NCBI GenBank assembly: GCA_040510375.1
Contig: JBEVJC010000024.1
Coordinates: 1 to 64,000, forward strand
DNA from: JBEVJC01 sp040510375
Lineage (GTDB): Bacteria > Bacteroidota > Bacteroidia > Chitinophagales > Chitinophagaceae
Direction: 5' to 3'
Length of the DNA: 64,000 nt
Below are positions 18,715 to 27,226 of the stretch, in pieces. Made by a program: the position numbers and the translations under genes. Each line of letters begins with the position of its first letter. The stretch's first letter is position 1. The notes beneath the pieces were generated by a model. It ran no database searches. It saw only the letters and a list, made by a program, of their open reading frames with translations, and had not been told where the DNA came from.

Positions 18715-19536
18715 ATGATTTCAGTACTCATTCTCACCAGGAACGAAGAGAAAGATCTGCCCGGATGTCTTGATTCAGTAAAATGGAGTGACGATGTGCA
18801 TATCCTTGATTCGTTCAGTACAGATAATACAGTGCAGCTTGCCCGAAGTCGCGGTGCGTCGGTAGTGCAGCGCGAGTTTGACGGATATGCCAGCCAGCGT
18901 AATGCCGGGTTGAAAAATACCTCCTTTAAATATCCCTGGTTATTTATCCTCGATGCTGATGAGCGGGTGCCGGAGAATATGGTGGCACACCTGATGGAAG
19001 CCACGCGGGTGGCGGGTCCTGAGGTCAGTGCCTTTCGTCTGCAACGGAAAGACTATTTTTTTGGCAGCTGGCTGAAACACGCACAGATCTCTCCTTATTA
19101 TATACGGGTAGTGCGGCCGGAGAAAGTTTATTACCACCGCGAGATCAATGAAGTGATGGAAGTGGAAGGTGAGATCCGGGAAATGAAGGGCTGGTTTGAC
19201 CACTACCCTTTTTCAAAGGGCATCAGTCACTGGATCAGCAAACACAATATTTACTCCACCATGGAGGCGCAGCGCCTGATTGACGAGCAGAAAGGAATTG
19301 CAAAATTCTCCTTCCGCAAGGCGATGTTCGACAAAGACTTCAACGTAAAACGTTTTCACCAGAAGGGACTATTTTATAAAGTGCCGGGGCGACCGGTGAT
19401 TAAGTGGTTCTATATTTATCTATGGAGAAGGGGAATACTTGATGGTCGCGGTGGGTTCATCTATGCGACGCTGCAGAGTATTTATGAGTATTTCATTGTA
19501 GTGAAGGTGAAAGAGATGAAACAGACCCGCCCCTAA
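18715..19536 (+). CDS. GT2-family glycosyltransferase (WaaE/KdtX-like)
   Basis: This 273-residue GT-A enzyme starts MISVLILTRNEEKDLPGCLD, the family-2 opening strand. It has the diagnostic block SWDDVHILDSFSTDNT-like (here WSDDVHILDSFSTDNT), then GYASQRNAGL and the metal/nucleotide site FILDADERV. The central KDYFFGSWLKHAQISPYYIR and VYYHREINEVMEVEG are as in LPS core beta-glucosyltransferases and EPS transferases of this group. A C-terminal amphipathic region (KWFYIYLWRRGILDGRGGF) probably associates with the membrane. It follows the WcaI-like gene by 84 bp. Confidence 0.88.
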   Translation: MISVLILTRNEEKDLPGCLDSVKWSDDVHILDSFSTDNTVQLARSRGASVVQREFDGYASQRNAGLKNTSFKYPWLFILDADERVPENMVAHLMEATRVAGPEVSAFRLQRKDYFFGSWLKHAQISPYYIRVVRPEKVYYHREINEVMEVEGEIREMKGWFDHYPFSKGISHWISKHNIYSTMEAQRLIDEQKGIAKFSFRKAMFDKDFNVKRFHQKGLFYKVPGRPVIKWFYIYLWRRGILDGRGGFIYATLQSIYEYFIVVKVKEMKQTRP

Positions 19537-19659
19537 TTACCCCGTGTTACGGCGAGCCTTATTATCAACGATTAATTTCTGGCCAGTCCGCCCCACCCAC
19601 TATTAGTTCTGCTCCCCGGATTAGCGATTGAATATAACACTTAAACACCACCACCAAAA

Positions 19660-21051
19660 TTGAAATCATTCTATATCAACTGTGGTATAATTGTTTTCGC
19701 CCTGATCCTGTGCGCGTATAATTTCAATACAGGATTTGGTGAAGACCACGACAGCCTGAGGCTGATATATGGCGCAACAAAAAGTGTAAATGCCAACCAT
19801 TTGACTGCCTCGCGCAGCTGGGGTTTTCCTTTGTATGAAATCATTATATATAAACTGCTGCTCCAGGAAAACGGTATTTTATTCGCAAAAATATTTTCCT
19901 TACTGTTCCTGGCCGCTTCAATCATTATCTTCAACCGCATCCTTAGAAGAATTAATGTACCGGCAACTCCCGCCCTGCTCTTCGGAATTACCTTTGTGTG
20001 CAACCCATTAATCATTATCGCAGGAAACTCGCTGATCGAAACCTCGATGAGCCTTTTTTCAATTCTTCTTACTATTAATTATGGAATAAAAATTATAACC
20101 AACCCCGGGAAGTTATGGCATCAATACATTATTTATGGAGCCCTTTGCGGGATCTCCACGTTGATCCGGCCAGATAACCTGCTGTACTTCTTCGCCCTGC
20201 TTATGGTTGAAATGATGAGAACAAATCTCAATGTAAAAATGTGGACAGCGGCAATGCTTATTTCAGTTAGCCTCGGGATCCTTCCCTACTTCATGCTGGA
20301 ATACCCGATCTTCCATCATTATCCAACACCCGCCAGAAACCACTTCCTGTACCTGTTAAAAAACCTGGTTTGCACTTTTGGATTGCTGAATATTCCCTTA
20401 CTTGTTTTTATTTTATTCAAAATGCGTAAATCATCGACGCCTATTAACCGATATACAGATGGAACTGCACTATACCTTAATGTGATAATCTATTTTGCAA
20501 TCCTGAGATGGCTGTTGCTCCCGGACGAAATCGAATATGGCATTATCATCTGGCCTGCGGTGCTGTTGCTGATCGCTCAATTATCGCGGTCATTCACCGG
20601 CAGTATTAAACAACTTAATGTATGGCTGGTGGCAATGGCAATATGTACGTTTTTGCCGAACCTCTGGCAGGTGTATTTTATCGACCGGATTGGCACTGCC
20701 AACTCCTTTTCGGCCGGAATCGGCCCCGGAGTCTTTGCCCAGGAACGTTACAGAAGGGAATACAACTCGCGCCTGCTCCATTTTAAAGACTCCGTTAATT
20801 ACCTGAACGAAAAATTCCACCTGGGAATAGACGACAAAACAAGGGCCTTCACTGAAAACAGGAATTGTGAAAACTGCATTGTGATCTCCGATCTGAAAGT
20901 GAGAAGGGATAGTAATGATCATAAGGCAGATTCCGCAAAACGAAAATTCATTTTTGTACCTGAAGTAAGCGAGTCACGCGGAAGGAGAAACCTTCTCCCA
21001 TATAAACGGCCACCGACATTTATCGATAAAAATCTCCGACAAATCCCTTAG
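19660..21051 (+). CDS. GT39/ArnT-like polytopic membrane glycosyltransferase
   Basis: This 463-residue protein has 9-11 hydrophobic segments in the first 370 residues. Early in the first periplasmic loop, GFGEDHDSLRLIYGA provides an acidic motif like the catalytic Asp/Glu of GT-C enzymes. GALCGISTLIRPDNLLYFFA matches the conserved helix-turn of ArnT/PMT-type proteins. Such enzymes use polyprenyl-phosphate sugars outside the cytoplasm. The C-terminal 90 residues are polar. No ATG fits; the frame appears to start at the TTG at 19660, directly before the first helix. Function in the polysaccharide locus is inferred from position. Confidence 0.65.
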   Translation: MKSFYINCGIIVFALILCAYNFNTGFGEDHDSLRLIYGATKSVNANHLTASRSWGFPLYEIIIYKLLLQENGILFAKIFSLLFLAASIIIFNRILRRINVPATPALLFGITFVCNPLIIIAGNSLIETSMSLFSILLTINYGIKIITNPGKLWHQYIIYGALCGISTLIRPDNLLYFFALLMVEMMRTNLNVKMWTAAMLISVSLGILPYFMLEYPIFHHYPTPARNHFLYLLKNLVCTFGLLNIPLLVFILFKMRKSSTPINRYTDGTALYLNVIIYFAILRWLLLPDEIEYGIIIWPAVLLLIAQLSRSFTGSIKQLNVWLVAMAICTFLPNLWQVYFIDRIGTANSFSAGIGPGVFAQERYRREYNSRLLHFKDSVNYLNEKFHLGIDDKTRAFTENRNCENCIVISDLKVRRDSNDHKADSAKRKFIFVPEVSESRGRRNLLPYKRPPTFIDKNLRQIP

Positions 21052-21139
21052 CGTAGATCATGCTAGTGCTCCTACCCTCACAAACTTCCGGGATTAAGCA
21101 ACCGTTAAAACTGGTATAGGCGGCTGTTAATTCCTGTCA

Positions 21140-22444
21140 CTATTCCGTTTCAGTAATATCAGCAGCACTCTTATAAGGAATATAACTCCGCACAGAATCA
21201 GCAAAAATAATACTGCCCCCTGGTTCAAATACCATGCAATTGATTTCAGTGCCGCCCGAATGCTCAATGGTAGTTGCCCGAAATGTCCGTTCGATGGTTT
21301 TATTACTACCAGTTGACACAGCAGCGATTTTGACTACATAGACATTTACATCGCGGAGCAATTGGACAAGCCGTTCTGTACGAAGGATGCCAGCCTGGGC
21401 AATAATGCCGGTTGTTGCGTCGGCCGTACCCAACATGGTTAGCAACTGAGTGAAGCCAACCTGCAGGCGTTCATCATCCTCTTTAACAGCCGTCAGTTTT
21501 TTTATAGCTAATGATAACTGATCTTTTTCGTTGGGCAGGGTGGCAGCAGCCAGCTTCGCATTCAGGTCGGCCAGTAACTGTTTTATTTTATCAACGTTTA
21601 CTGAAATAATATTATTCAGGTCGCGCAGACTGGCAAGTCTTACAGAAAAATCACTGGTTGTGCCGGCCATCTGCCTGATAGTATTAACAGGGTACACCGC
21701 GGGGTGGTACACTTTCCAGGTTTTATCCGATAACCGGATCGCCTTGCTGAAAGCCGCCACCATGGCCGTATCCTCAACAGGTAGGTCAATATTATTGAAG
21801 GCGGTGCTTTGTTTGAAATAAGAAACAATATCGGCAATGGAGCGGACCGCCCCTGCTATTGCATAACCCACCAGTAAGGGAGCCACTGCCCCACCTGCCA
21901 GTCCGATTTTAGTGTGGTTGGCAATAATTGTTTCGGACTCCAGTCTGGCTGCTTTAAAGGCTACTTCCATAGCAGTTAACTGGTCAATCAAACTACCATA
22001 TAGTTCTATGCCGTTGAAAACAGGTGCATGATGGATCACAAAACCCAATCCCACTGCAGGTTGCACGGTTGTTGTTGAACCCAGCGAAGTTTTTATCCGG
22101 CCTGCCAGAATGGTAAAAGCCCTGAAGAGGGTCAACGAAGCCAGTATCCGGTTTTCAATAAAGTTGCCCGTTGCGGTGATCTTACCATCGGTTGCTTTTA
22201 CGTCGGGTCCCTTCCATAAATCCTGCTCAGCCTGTGCTGTTTTTAAACGGGAAGATGCGATTGCTTCGTCTGCCGCCGCCGCTGCCTGTTCGGTAACGGG
22301 TTTGTCAAGATCACGGAGGGTGCGTTCCGCCTGCGCCTGTTTAAGTTTAGCCTCAGCAATTTTCTGTTCATAGTCAGCCAGGGTGGCTTCACGGGCCTTT
22401 GCCTTTTCGGCTTCTGACAATTGGGGAGTATCCTTATCTGCCAT
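21140..22444 (-). CDS. Unknown 434-residue protein with N-terminal coiled coil and one hydrophobic hairpin-like segment
   Basis: I do not recognise this family. Residues 1-80 are charged and Ala-rich (ADYEQKIAEAKLKQAQAERT), a likely coiled coil. A central hydrophobic stretch near residues 185-215 contains GLAGGAVAPLLVGYAIAGAV, Gly/Ala-rich like a membrane-inserting segment. A second helical region, VDKIKQLLADLNAKLAAATL, follows. There is no signal peptide or lipobox. It is the last of five leftward genes around a papain-like protease (49 bp after the preceding gene). The layout, coiled coil plus a Gly/Ala-rich hydrophobic patch, allows a pore-forming or membrane-remodelling role, but that is speculation. 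Confidence 0.8.
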   Translation of the reverse strand: MADKDTPQLSEAEKAKAREATLADYEQKIAEAKLKQAQAERTLRDLDKPVTEQAAAAADEAIASSRLKTAQAEQDLWKGPDVKATDGKITATGNFIENRILASLTLFRAFTILAGRIKTSLGSTTTVQPAVGLGFVIHHAPVFNGIELYGSLIDQLTAMEVAFKAARLESETIIANHTKIGLAGGAVAPLLVGYAIAGAVRSIADIVSYFKQSTAFNNIDLPVEDTAMVAAFSKAIRLSDKTWKVYHPAVYPVNTIRQMAGTTSDFSVRLASLRDLNNIISVNVDKIKQLLADLNAKLAAATLPNEKDQLSLAIKKLTAVKEDDERLQVGFTQLLTMLGTADATTGIIAQAGILRTERLVQLLRDVNVYVVKIAAVSTGSNKTIERTFRATTIEHSGGTEINCMVFEPGGSIIFADSVRSYIPYKSAADITETE

Positions 22445-22493
22445 GGTATTTATTTGAAATTTTATTATTTATATTTTAGCCAACCTCCCCGTT

Positions 22494-23087
22494 TTAACCA
22501 CCCTTCATCCCCATCTTTCCTTCTTTATCATCCGGTTCATTACGCACGGCGAGTGTTCTGAGAATGGAAAAAAAACTAGCTGCATTATAAAAAACGGCAG
22601 GTTGAAAAACATCATCCATTTTCCTCACCGGATAGTATAAATCATCTGCCGGCGAATCTGTTTTATGAAGCCATAGCGCTTCAACATGCAAAGCGGGGAC
22701 TTTTAAAGTCCGCACTTCATATTCCTTTTCTTCCATTTCACTTCCCAGTATCCGTTCAAATGCCTGTTCGTAATCGACCAGGAACTCCTTATTCTTGAAC
22801 ATCTGTGGTTGCGATCCTTCGGCGGTTTCATTCAGGTCGTAGATAAAACTGAAATTATTTTTTATCGCTTCAATTACCCTTGTGCCGGTCATAACCGGAG
22901 CAGGCAGACCGGGTTTTTCCAGGTCGGCCAGACCAAGCGTATACAACTGATGTGGAAATGTAAATGTGCTTTTGGCTGCTGGTCCCACACCCAGTATATT
23001 AATTGACTTATCTGAACCCTGCTGATGATTTCGGATGCGGGAAATTTTTTCCATATCATTTGCATCGACCTCTTTGAATTTAAACAT
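22494..23087 (-). CDS. Unknown 197-residue soluble protein in the protease cluster
   Basis: I do not recognise this protein. It is acidic and soluble, with no signal sequence or membrane segment. Recognisable features are FTFPHQLYTLGLADLEKPG, a VRTLKVPALHVEALWLHK strand-rich stretch, and a Gly/Met/Lys tail (EGKMGMKGG). Its start lies 3 bp after the stop of the papain-like protease gene, so the two are almost certainly co-translated. Its role might be partner, chaperone, substrate or inhibitor of the protease. The coupling is seen; the role is inference. Confidence 0.8.
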   Translation of the reverse strand: MFKFKEVDANDMEKISRIRNHQQGSDKSINILGVGPAAKSTFTFPHQLYTLGLADLEKPGLPAPVMTGTRVIEAIKNNFSFIYDLNETAEGSQPQMFKNKEFLVDYEQAFERILGSEMEEKEYEVRTLKVPALHVEALWLHKTDSPADDLYYPVRKMDDVFQPAVFYNAASFFSILRTLAVRNEPDDKEGKMGMKGG

Positions 23088-23090
23088 CGT

Positions 23091-23675
23091 TTAAGGTTTG
23101 GTGATGAATGTGTGTGACCAGGAACCACTGCCTGCATAGGCCGACAATAAACCTGCTTCCGAGATGGTGCTTTGTCCGGCGTCAGGATCATCCACATCAA
23201 AATAGTTAACACCCGCCATGGTACTGCATCCGCAGATGGCAATAAAATGTCCCCTGCCCCCGCCCCATTCTATCCTGCAGGCTACGATACGACCCTTTTT
23301 CAATTCAGCTTCAACCTGGTTGAACGGAACCATGTTTGTATAAGATACAAAATTCCCGGTTGTCAGTAAGGCGTCATCAAGGTAGTAAGCGGTGTTACAG
23401 GGAGTGGGAAAAGGTGCGGAACAACAGGACTGTCCCAGTGTTTGCGATGCAACCGAACACTGGGTCCAGACGCTTGTGCCATTATAAAACAAAGAAATGC
23501 TGGTAGCCGTAGCAGCCCAGCACCAGTTTGTCTGAAGTTGTCGCTGCATGGAAAATGGGAGGCTTACCGGGGCGCCGCCACTGCGAAGGATTTTTTTTGC
23601 ATACGCGATATTATAAACGCGTGTTAGGTGTTTACTGACGGCATATAACTGGATGCCTCTTTTTAGTTTGTCCAT
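23091..23675 (-). CDS. C70/AvrRpt2-like papain-fold cysteine protease
   Basis: This 194-residue protein has the hallmark papain-like nucleophile motif QTNWCWAA (Cys52). The general-base His lies in GRGHFIAICG (His143), followed by the acidic residue of FDVDDPDAG (Asp162/163). Spacing of Cys to His (91) and His to Asp (about 20) is close to that of the AvrRpt2/peptidase C70 family. The protein is unusually rich in Cys (eight, including SCCSAP), which would suit an oxidising location, yet no signal peptide is visible. It lies in the middle of a five-gene cluster. Activity as a protease is likely; the target is unknown. Confidence 0.8.
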   Translation of the reverse strand: MDKLKRGIQLYAVSKHLTRVYNIAYAKKILRSGGAPVSLPFSMQRQLQTNWCWAATATSISLFYNGTSVWTQCSVASQTLGQSCCSAPFPTPCNTAYYLDDALLTTGNFVSYTNMVPFNQVEAELKKGRIVACRIEWGGGRGHFIAICGCSTMAGVNYFDVDDPDAGQSTISEAGLLSAYAGSGSWSHTFITKP

Positions 23676-23696
23676 CTTTGAATTTTTTCAATACCC

Positions 23697-25073
23697 TTAT
23701 TCTGATTCGGGTTTACGGTTGGCAAAATTGAAGATTGAGGTCAGGTTAAATTTGGTAACGATTCCAAAACTCAGTTTACGGAAGGGCGGCCTGATATTCA
23801 TTTCGTCGGCCGGTTTTGCTTTCTCCTGGTTATTATTTACATCGCTCAGTTCAACATAGAACCCGCCGATAAACTTTCTTTTTTTTCCAAGAAAATAAAA
23901 GCCCATCCCGAGATCGGTTGAATTCCGGAGAAAGGAAGTGTCGCGGCTAAACAGTGTGGCGCGGAGATAGGGATTCAGGAGTAGTCGCGCCGAGTCGGAT
24001 TTTTTATTCAACCGCAGGTCAATCACCAGGTCGATGTTCAGCTCATTCACTTCCACGCGTGAATATTTACCGGGGAATGCAGTCAGTTCTTTATCCTGGA
24101 TTAAAATCTGACTACCAACGGTATCACTTCGGTGTAATGTATATTTCTTACTGCTCAGTGTAGAGAAATTATCGGTCTTCACATAACTATAGGTAACGCC
24201 CAGCCAGTAATCCCGCACCTGGAGGTTCAGTCCCAGTCCCGCGTTACCACCACGAAAAATGGTATCCTGAAATGAATCAGACAGGTTGGTTGGTGATACA
24301 CCCAGGAAACGTTTAAACTCCCTGGCCTGGATGCCACCCATACCAAATAATGTCAGTCGCCATGGCCAGAAGGTCTTCTTTGCAGTTGCATTGGCCAGGT
24401 TAAATGCGTTTAGTTGACGGGTGCGCATTTCCGAATACCGGTTGTTAAAACGGGTTTCGACAAGCCGGGCGTCTGTCCTTACAGAGTCCATAAAGGTTTT
24501 CAGATCCGGGTCGCCCGTACCAAAACTATCGATCAGTGGTAAGGCATTGGTTAGTGTCTGGTCCTTTATTTTTTCTTTAAGTGCAAGATTGGTCGCTGAA
24601 CGTTTTGCCGGATTGGATATAAGTATACTCCGGTTATCAATCAAGGGGAAAATACTGTCGTTACAGGGTGTTAACAGCAGCTGGTTTAAACTGTCGCCGA
24701 TAGCATTGGCAATCGCCAGGTATTCCTGGTACCGGTTTGAAATCTTTGTATTATTGGTTACAGAGAATCCACCAATCAGTAACAGGTTTCCCTCGGGGAC
24801 AATATCGCCCGAGCTAAAAAGATCGGCCAATCCTTCCCGGTTCTTTCCGCTCAGGTTCACTCCGTAAAACCCAACGGGTTTCAGGCTATCATACACCCGT
24901 TGATAATTGTTCAATCCAAGTACTACATCAGTTTTACCAATATCCACGGAAAGAGCGGCGTCTTTACTAAGCGGTAGTGGAATGGAACCTTTACCATCTG
25001 CGCTCTGGGTCATAAACTGGCCTGATACTGCGGTTGTGATGCAGGTTAAACAAATAACCAGGAAATTTTTCAT
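23697..25073 (-). CDS. Exported probable outer-membrane barrel protein, unknown family
   Basis: This 458-residue protein has a clear signal peptide, MKNFLVICLTCITTAVSGQ. The first half (to about 240) is polar and partly helical, with repeated short Asp/Asn-rich segments. The second half has alternating hydrophobic/aromatic strands such as GGNAGLGLNLQVRDYWLGVT, SYSYVK-like text and FYFLGKKRKFIGGFYVELS, as in outer-membrane barrels. It overlaps the upstream K/S-rich gene by 4 bp (ATGA) and lies 21 bp before the protease gene. In context it could be a surface anchor or conduit for the cluster; this is inference. Confidence 0.75.
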   Translation of the reverse strand: MKNFLVICLTCITTAVSGQFMTQSADGKGSIPLPLSKDAALSVDIGKTDVVLGLNNYQRVYDSLKPVGFYGVNLSGKNREGLADLFSSGDIVPEGNLLLIGGFSVTNNTKISNRYQEYLAIANAIGDSLNQLLLTPCNDSIFPLIDNRSILISNPAKRSATNLALKEKIKDQTLTNALPLIDSFGTGDPDLKTFMDSVRTDARLVETRFNNRYSEMRTRQLNAFNLANATAKKTFWPWRLTLFGMGGIQAREFKRFLGVSPTNLSDSFQDTIFRGGNAGLGLNLQVRDYWLGVTYSYVKTDNFSTLSSKKYTLHRSDTVGSQILIQDKELTAFPGKYSRVEVNELNIDLVIDLRLNKKSDSARLLLNPYLRATLFSRDTSFLRNSTDLGMGFYFLGKKRKFIGGFYVELSDVNNNQEKAKPADEMNIRPPFRKLSFGIVTKFNLTSIFNFANRKPESE

Positions 25074-25663
25074 TGAGGGATGGTTACGGGTTGAGTAATA
25101 AATCCCTGTCCGTGGGTGAAGTCAAAGTCTGCCTCCTGATCCAGTACCTTCTTTCCTTTATAGGTTAATTGCAGCGAGCCGGTGCCCGATCCCGTTGCGA
25201 AGGCATTAATAATTACCACACGATCCGGCGGTAGTACATCCAGTTCCACTGTGCCGGTTTTCGGTGGATTCTGAATGGTTTTATTATGGAGTGTAAAACT
25301 CAACAGGGTAATTCTGTCTGTTGTAAACTGGTATCCGATTAGTTCTTTTGGTGCGCCACCCAACATGACTTCACGGCGATCCTTTTCTGTTTTGATTACA
25401 ATTTCAAGGATGATTTTTATGGGTGAGCCGGAAGAGGTAACGGTGGTGAGTCCGTTGGATTTGAATTTGGCTGGGCCGGTTGATGTTTTTTTTGATGTTG
25501 GCAGATTTGCTGCTGACCGCTTTGATTTAATCGATGTTGAAGGGTTAACGACCGACAGGTCTTTTGCCGATGATGATTTTTTGACGGTTGAGGTTTTGGA
25601 TGATTTTTTTAATGGAAATTTTTTCGCAGCATTTTGGGCGTTGGTGATCTTTGACGTAGCCAT
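25070..25663 (-). CDS. Unknown protein with K/S-rich N-terminal tail and beta-rich C-terminal domain
   Basis: Starting at the ATG at 25663 the protein has 197 residues. The first 75 are low-complexity, rich in Lys, Ser and Thr (KKFPLKKSSKTSTVKKSSSA), likely disordered and basic. The rest looks like a single beta-sandwich domain (IKIILEIVIKTEKD, TVELDVLPPDRVVIINAF, GSLQLTYKGKKVLDQEADFD). The frame is open to another ATG at 25816, which would add 51 Pro/Ser-rich residues; neither start has a strong ribosome site. It is the first gene of the five-gene protease cluster. No known family recognised. Confidence 0.7.
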   Translation of the reverse strand: MATSKITNAQNAAKKFPLKKSSKTSTVKKSSSAKDLSVVNPSTSIKSKRSAANLPTSKKTSTGPAKFKSNGLTTVTSSGSPIKIILEIVIKTEKDRREVMLGGAPKELIGYQFTTDRITLLSFTLHNKTIQNPPKTGTVELDVLPPDRVVIINAFATGSGTGSLQLTYKGKKVLDQEADFDFTHGQGFITQPVTIPQ

Positions 25664-25930
25664 GGCAGTTCGTTTGGTGATATATATTGGTGGCGGCTGA
25701 TAAGCCGTTAACAGGTTGACTGATGGATGGGGGAACGAACCGCTTCGTTTTATAGGGGATTGAATTATCTCGGAGCCGTTAACCGGCGGATGACTCCGCT
25801 TTACATGCGACGGCATCTGTAGTTAAATTACCAAGACTATTTTTCATAACCTGATAATTGGGATAAAAAATAAACACTTATTTTGAATTGAACGGTCCAC
25901 TTACTCGTCGGGAGGGAATCGGAAAATCAC

Positions 25931-26722
25931 CTATTCAGGATTCATCTCACCAAGGGCAGGCAATTTTTCCCATTCCCATGCTTCATTTTTTGCCTTGTTA
26001 TCAGGACGTGCTTTCGCCGAGCGGATGGTGTACACCGGGAGTGCTTCCAGGTTCTCCGATGGCATTTCATAATCCAGTATTTCCTGGTATTCTTCTACCG
26101 TCATCGTTTCTTTTGACACCCATTTTTCGGAAAGACTACGGGGTAAAAACAAAGGCATGCGAAACCGGTTCTCCCCATCATTATGAATGGTTTTCATTGT
26201 TGCATTTGCACCTCGGGTAATCAATGTGAAACTATATAGAGAAATCATTTCGCCTGTGTCTGTGTCGGGTACTTCGGTAACGGAATAAAGTCCGGGCAGG
26301 AAGAACATTTCCTGGTCGCGCAGGGTAATAAAATACGGCACTTTCTTTTTCCATCCTTTTATGGCGCGGTGTTCGTACACACCGTTTACGGGGATCAGGC
26401 ATCTTCTGTTACGGATCTTGTACCAGTAGGAAGATTCATCGCCCAGGATCCGTTCGCTGCGGGCATTCAGCATGCCGGCTCTTTGCCGCACAAAAGTTTT
26501 TATGTCTTTCACGTAAAAGGGAACACATCCCCATTCCATCAGGCGGCAATGAAGTTGCTGGTCGTCGCGGTTCCGGAATAAAATCGGATGATTGCCGTAG
26601 GCATGTCCGATAATATGCACGCCCGCGTCAAAATCAAATGAAAACTGTTCATCAAAAATCAGGTCAGGGAAGTAATCTCCCAGCACGCGGATATCAACGG
26701 TAAAAGAAATATCGTAACACAT
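25931..26722 (-). CDS. SRAP-domain abasic-site protein (YedK/HMCES family)
   Basis: SRAP proteins crosslink to abasic sites in single-stranded DNA through an N-terminal cysteine. The ATG at 26722 gives MCYDISF, placing the essential Cys at position 2, which decides the start against a longer frame to 26743. Other active-site elements are WGCVP, NARSE (Asn86), RRCLIPVNGVYEH (Glu117) and His180 in KTIHNDGENRFRMPLFL. The family length of about 220-260 residues fits. It is the last gene of a umuD-umuC-unknown-SRAP operon with a 1-bp gap to the gene before it, linking it to SOS-type damage tolerance. Confidence 0.93.
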   Translation of the reverse strand: MCYDISFTVDIRVLGDYFPDLIFDEQFSFDFDAGVHIIGHAYGNHPILFRNRDDQQLHCRLMEWGCVPFYVKDIKTFVRQRAGMLNARSERILGDESSYWYKIRNRRCLIPVNGVYEHRAIKGWKKKVPYFITLRDQEMFFLPGLYSVTEVPDTDTGEMISLYSFTLITRGANATMKTIHNDGENRFRMPLFLPRSLSEKWVSKETMTVEEYQEILDYEMPSENLEALPVYTIRSAKARPDNKAKNEAWEWEKLPALGEMNPE

Positions 26723-26723
26723 A

Positions 26724-27224
26724 TCAGTAGTTCTCCAGTTCATCCAGTTTAAATCGGACTTCCTGGCCGGAGTACTTTAAAATTACAAAAAGCTCTCCGA
26801 AAATAACCTGCAGTTTTGGGTACAGGGTTTTGTCGGACCCAACCCGCCAGTTGGTATGACGGGAAACATACTGGCGGATATTACTGCTGTATTTGTCGTT
26901 CAGTCCTTTTTCCACCTGGGCCATGTTCTCCACAAAGGCCGCATACACGCGATACCTGGAACCAGCGCCCAGCATACTTTCCAGCTTCTCACGATGTTGT
27001 TTGTTTTCCAGGTTCAATATGGCCCGGTATTTATCTTTCAGGGCATGGTAATGTATTTTGGCCAGCATCCTGTCTTCGTAATCGGTCATTAGAATCGGGT
27101 CTTTGGCATCTTCCCCAAAATGATCCATTGCCTGGAAATTTGTCTGCGACACCAGGTAGGGCCGTTTGAGATCGCGCAGGCCCTGGATCATTTTAATATG
27201 GAATGGAACAAACGGGTTGAACAT
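26724..27224 (-). CDS. Unknown 166-residue protein between UmuC and SRAP genes
   Basis: I do not recognise this family. The protein is soluble, basic and probably mostly helical (MLAKIHYHALKDKYRAILNL, HREKLESMLGAGSRYRVY, FVENMAQVEKGLNDKYSSNI) with a final beta-like segment, LQVIFGELFVILKYSGQEVR. No signal peptide, zinc motif or nucleotide-binding loop is visible. Its ATG is 2 bp after the umuC stop and its stop is 1 bp before the SRAP start, so translation is coupled on both sides. A role as accessory factor of the translesion polymerase or SRAP protein is inferred purely from this context. Confidence 0.85.
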   Translation of the reverse strand: MFNPFVPFHIKMIQGLRDLKRPYLVSQTNFQAMDHFGEDAKDPILMTDYEDRMLAKIHYHALKDKYRAILNLENKQHREKLESMLGAGSRYRVYAAFVENMAQVEKGLNDKYSSNIRQYVSRHTNWRVGSDKTLYPKLQVIFGELFVILKYSGQEVRFKLDELENY

Positions 27225-27226
27225 GA

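Noticed and set aside
25703..25783. Two direct copies of AGCCGTTAAC 71 bp apart before the protease cluster
   Set aside because: The 10-mer is short and lies partly within a possible upstream extension of the first gene; chance occurrence is likely.
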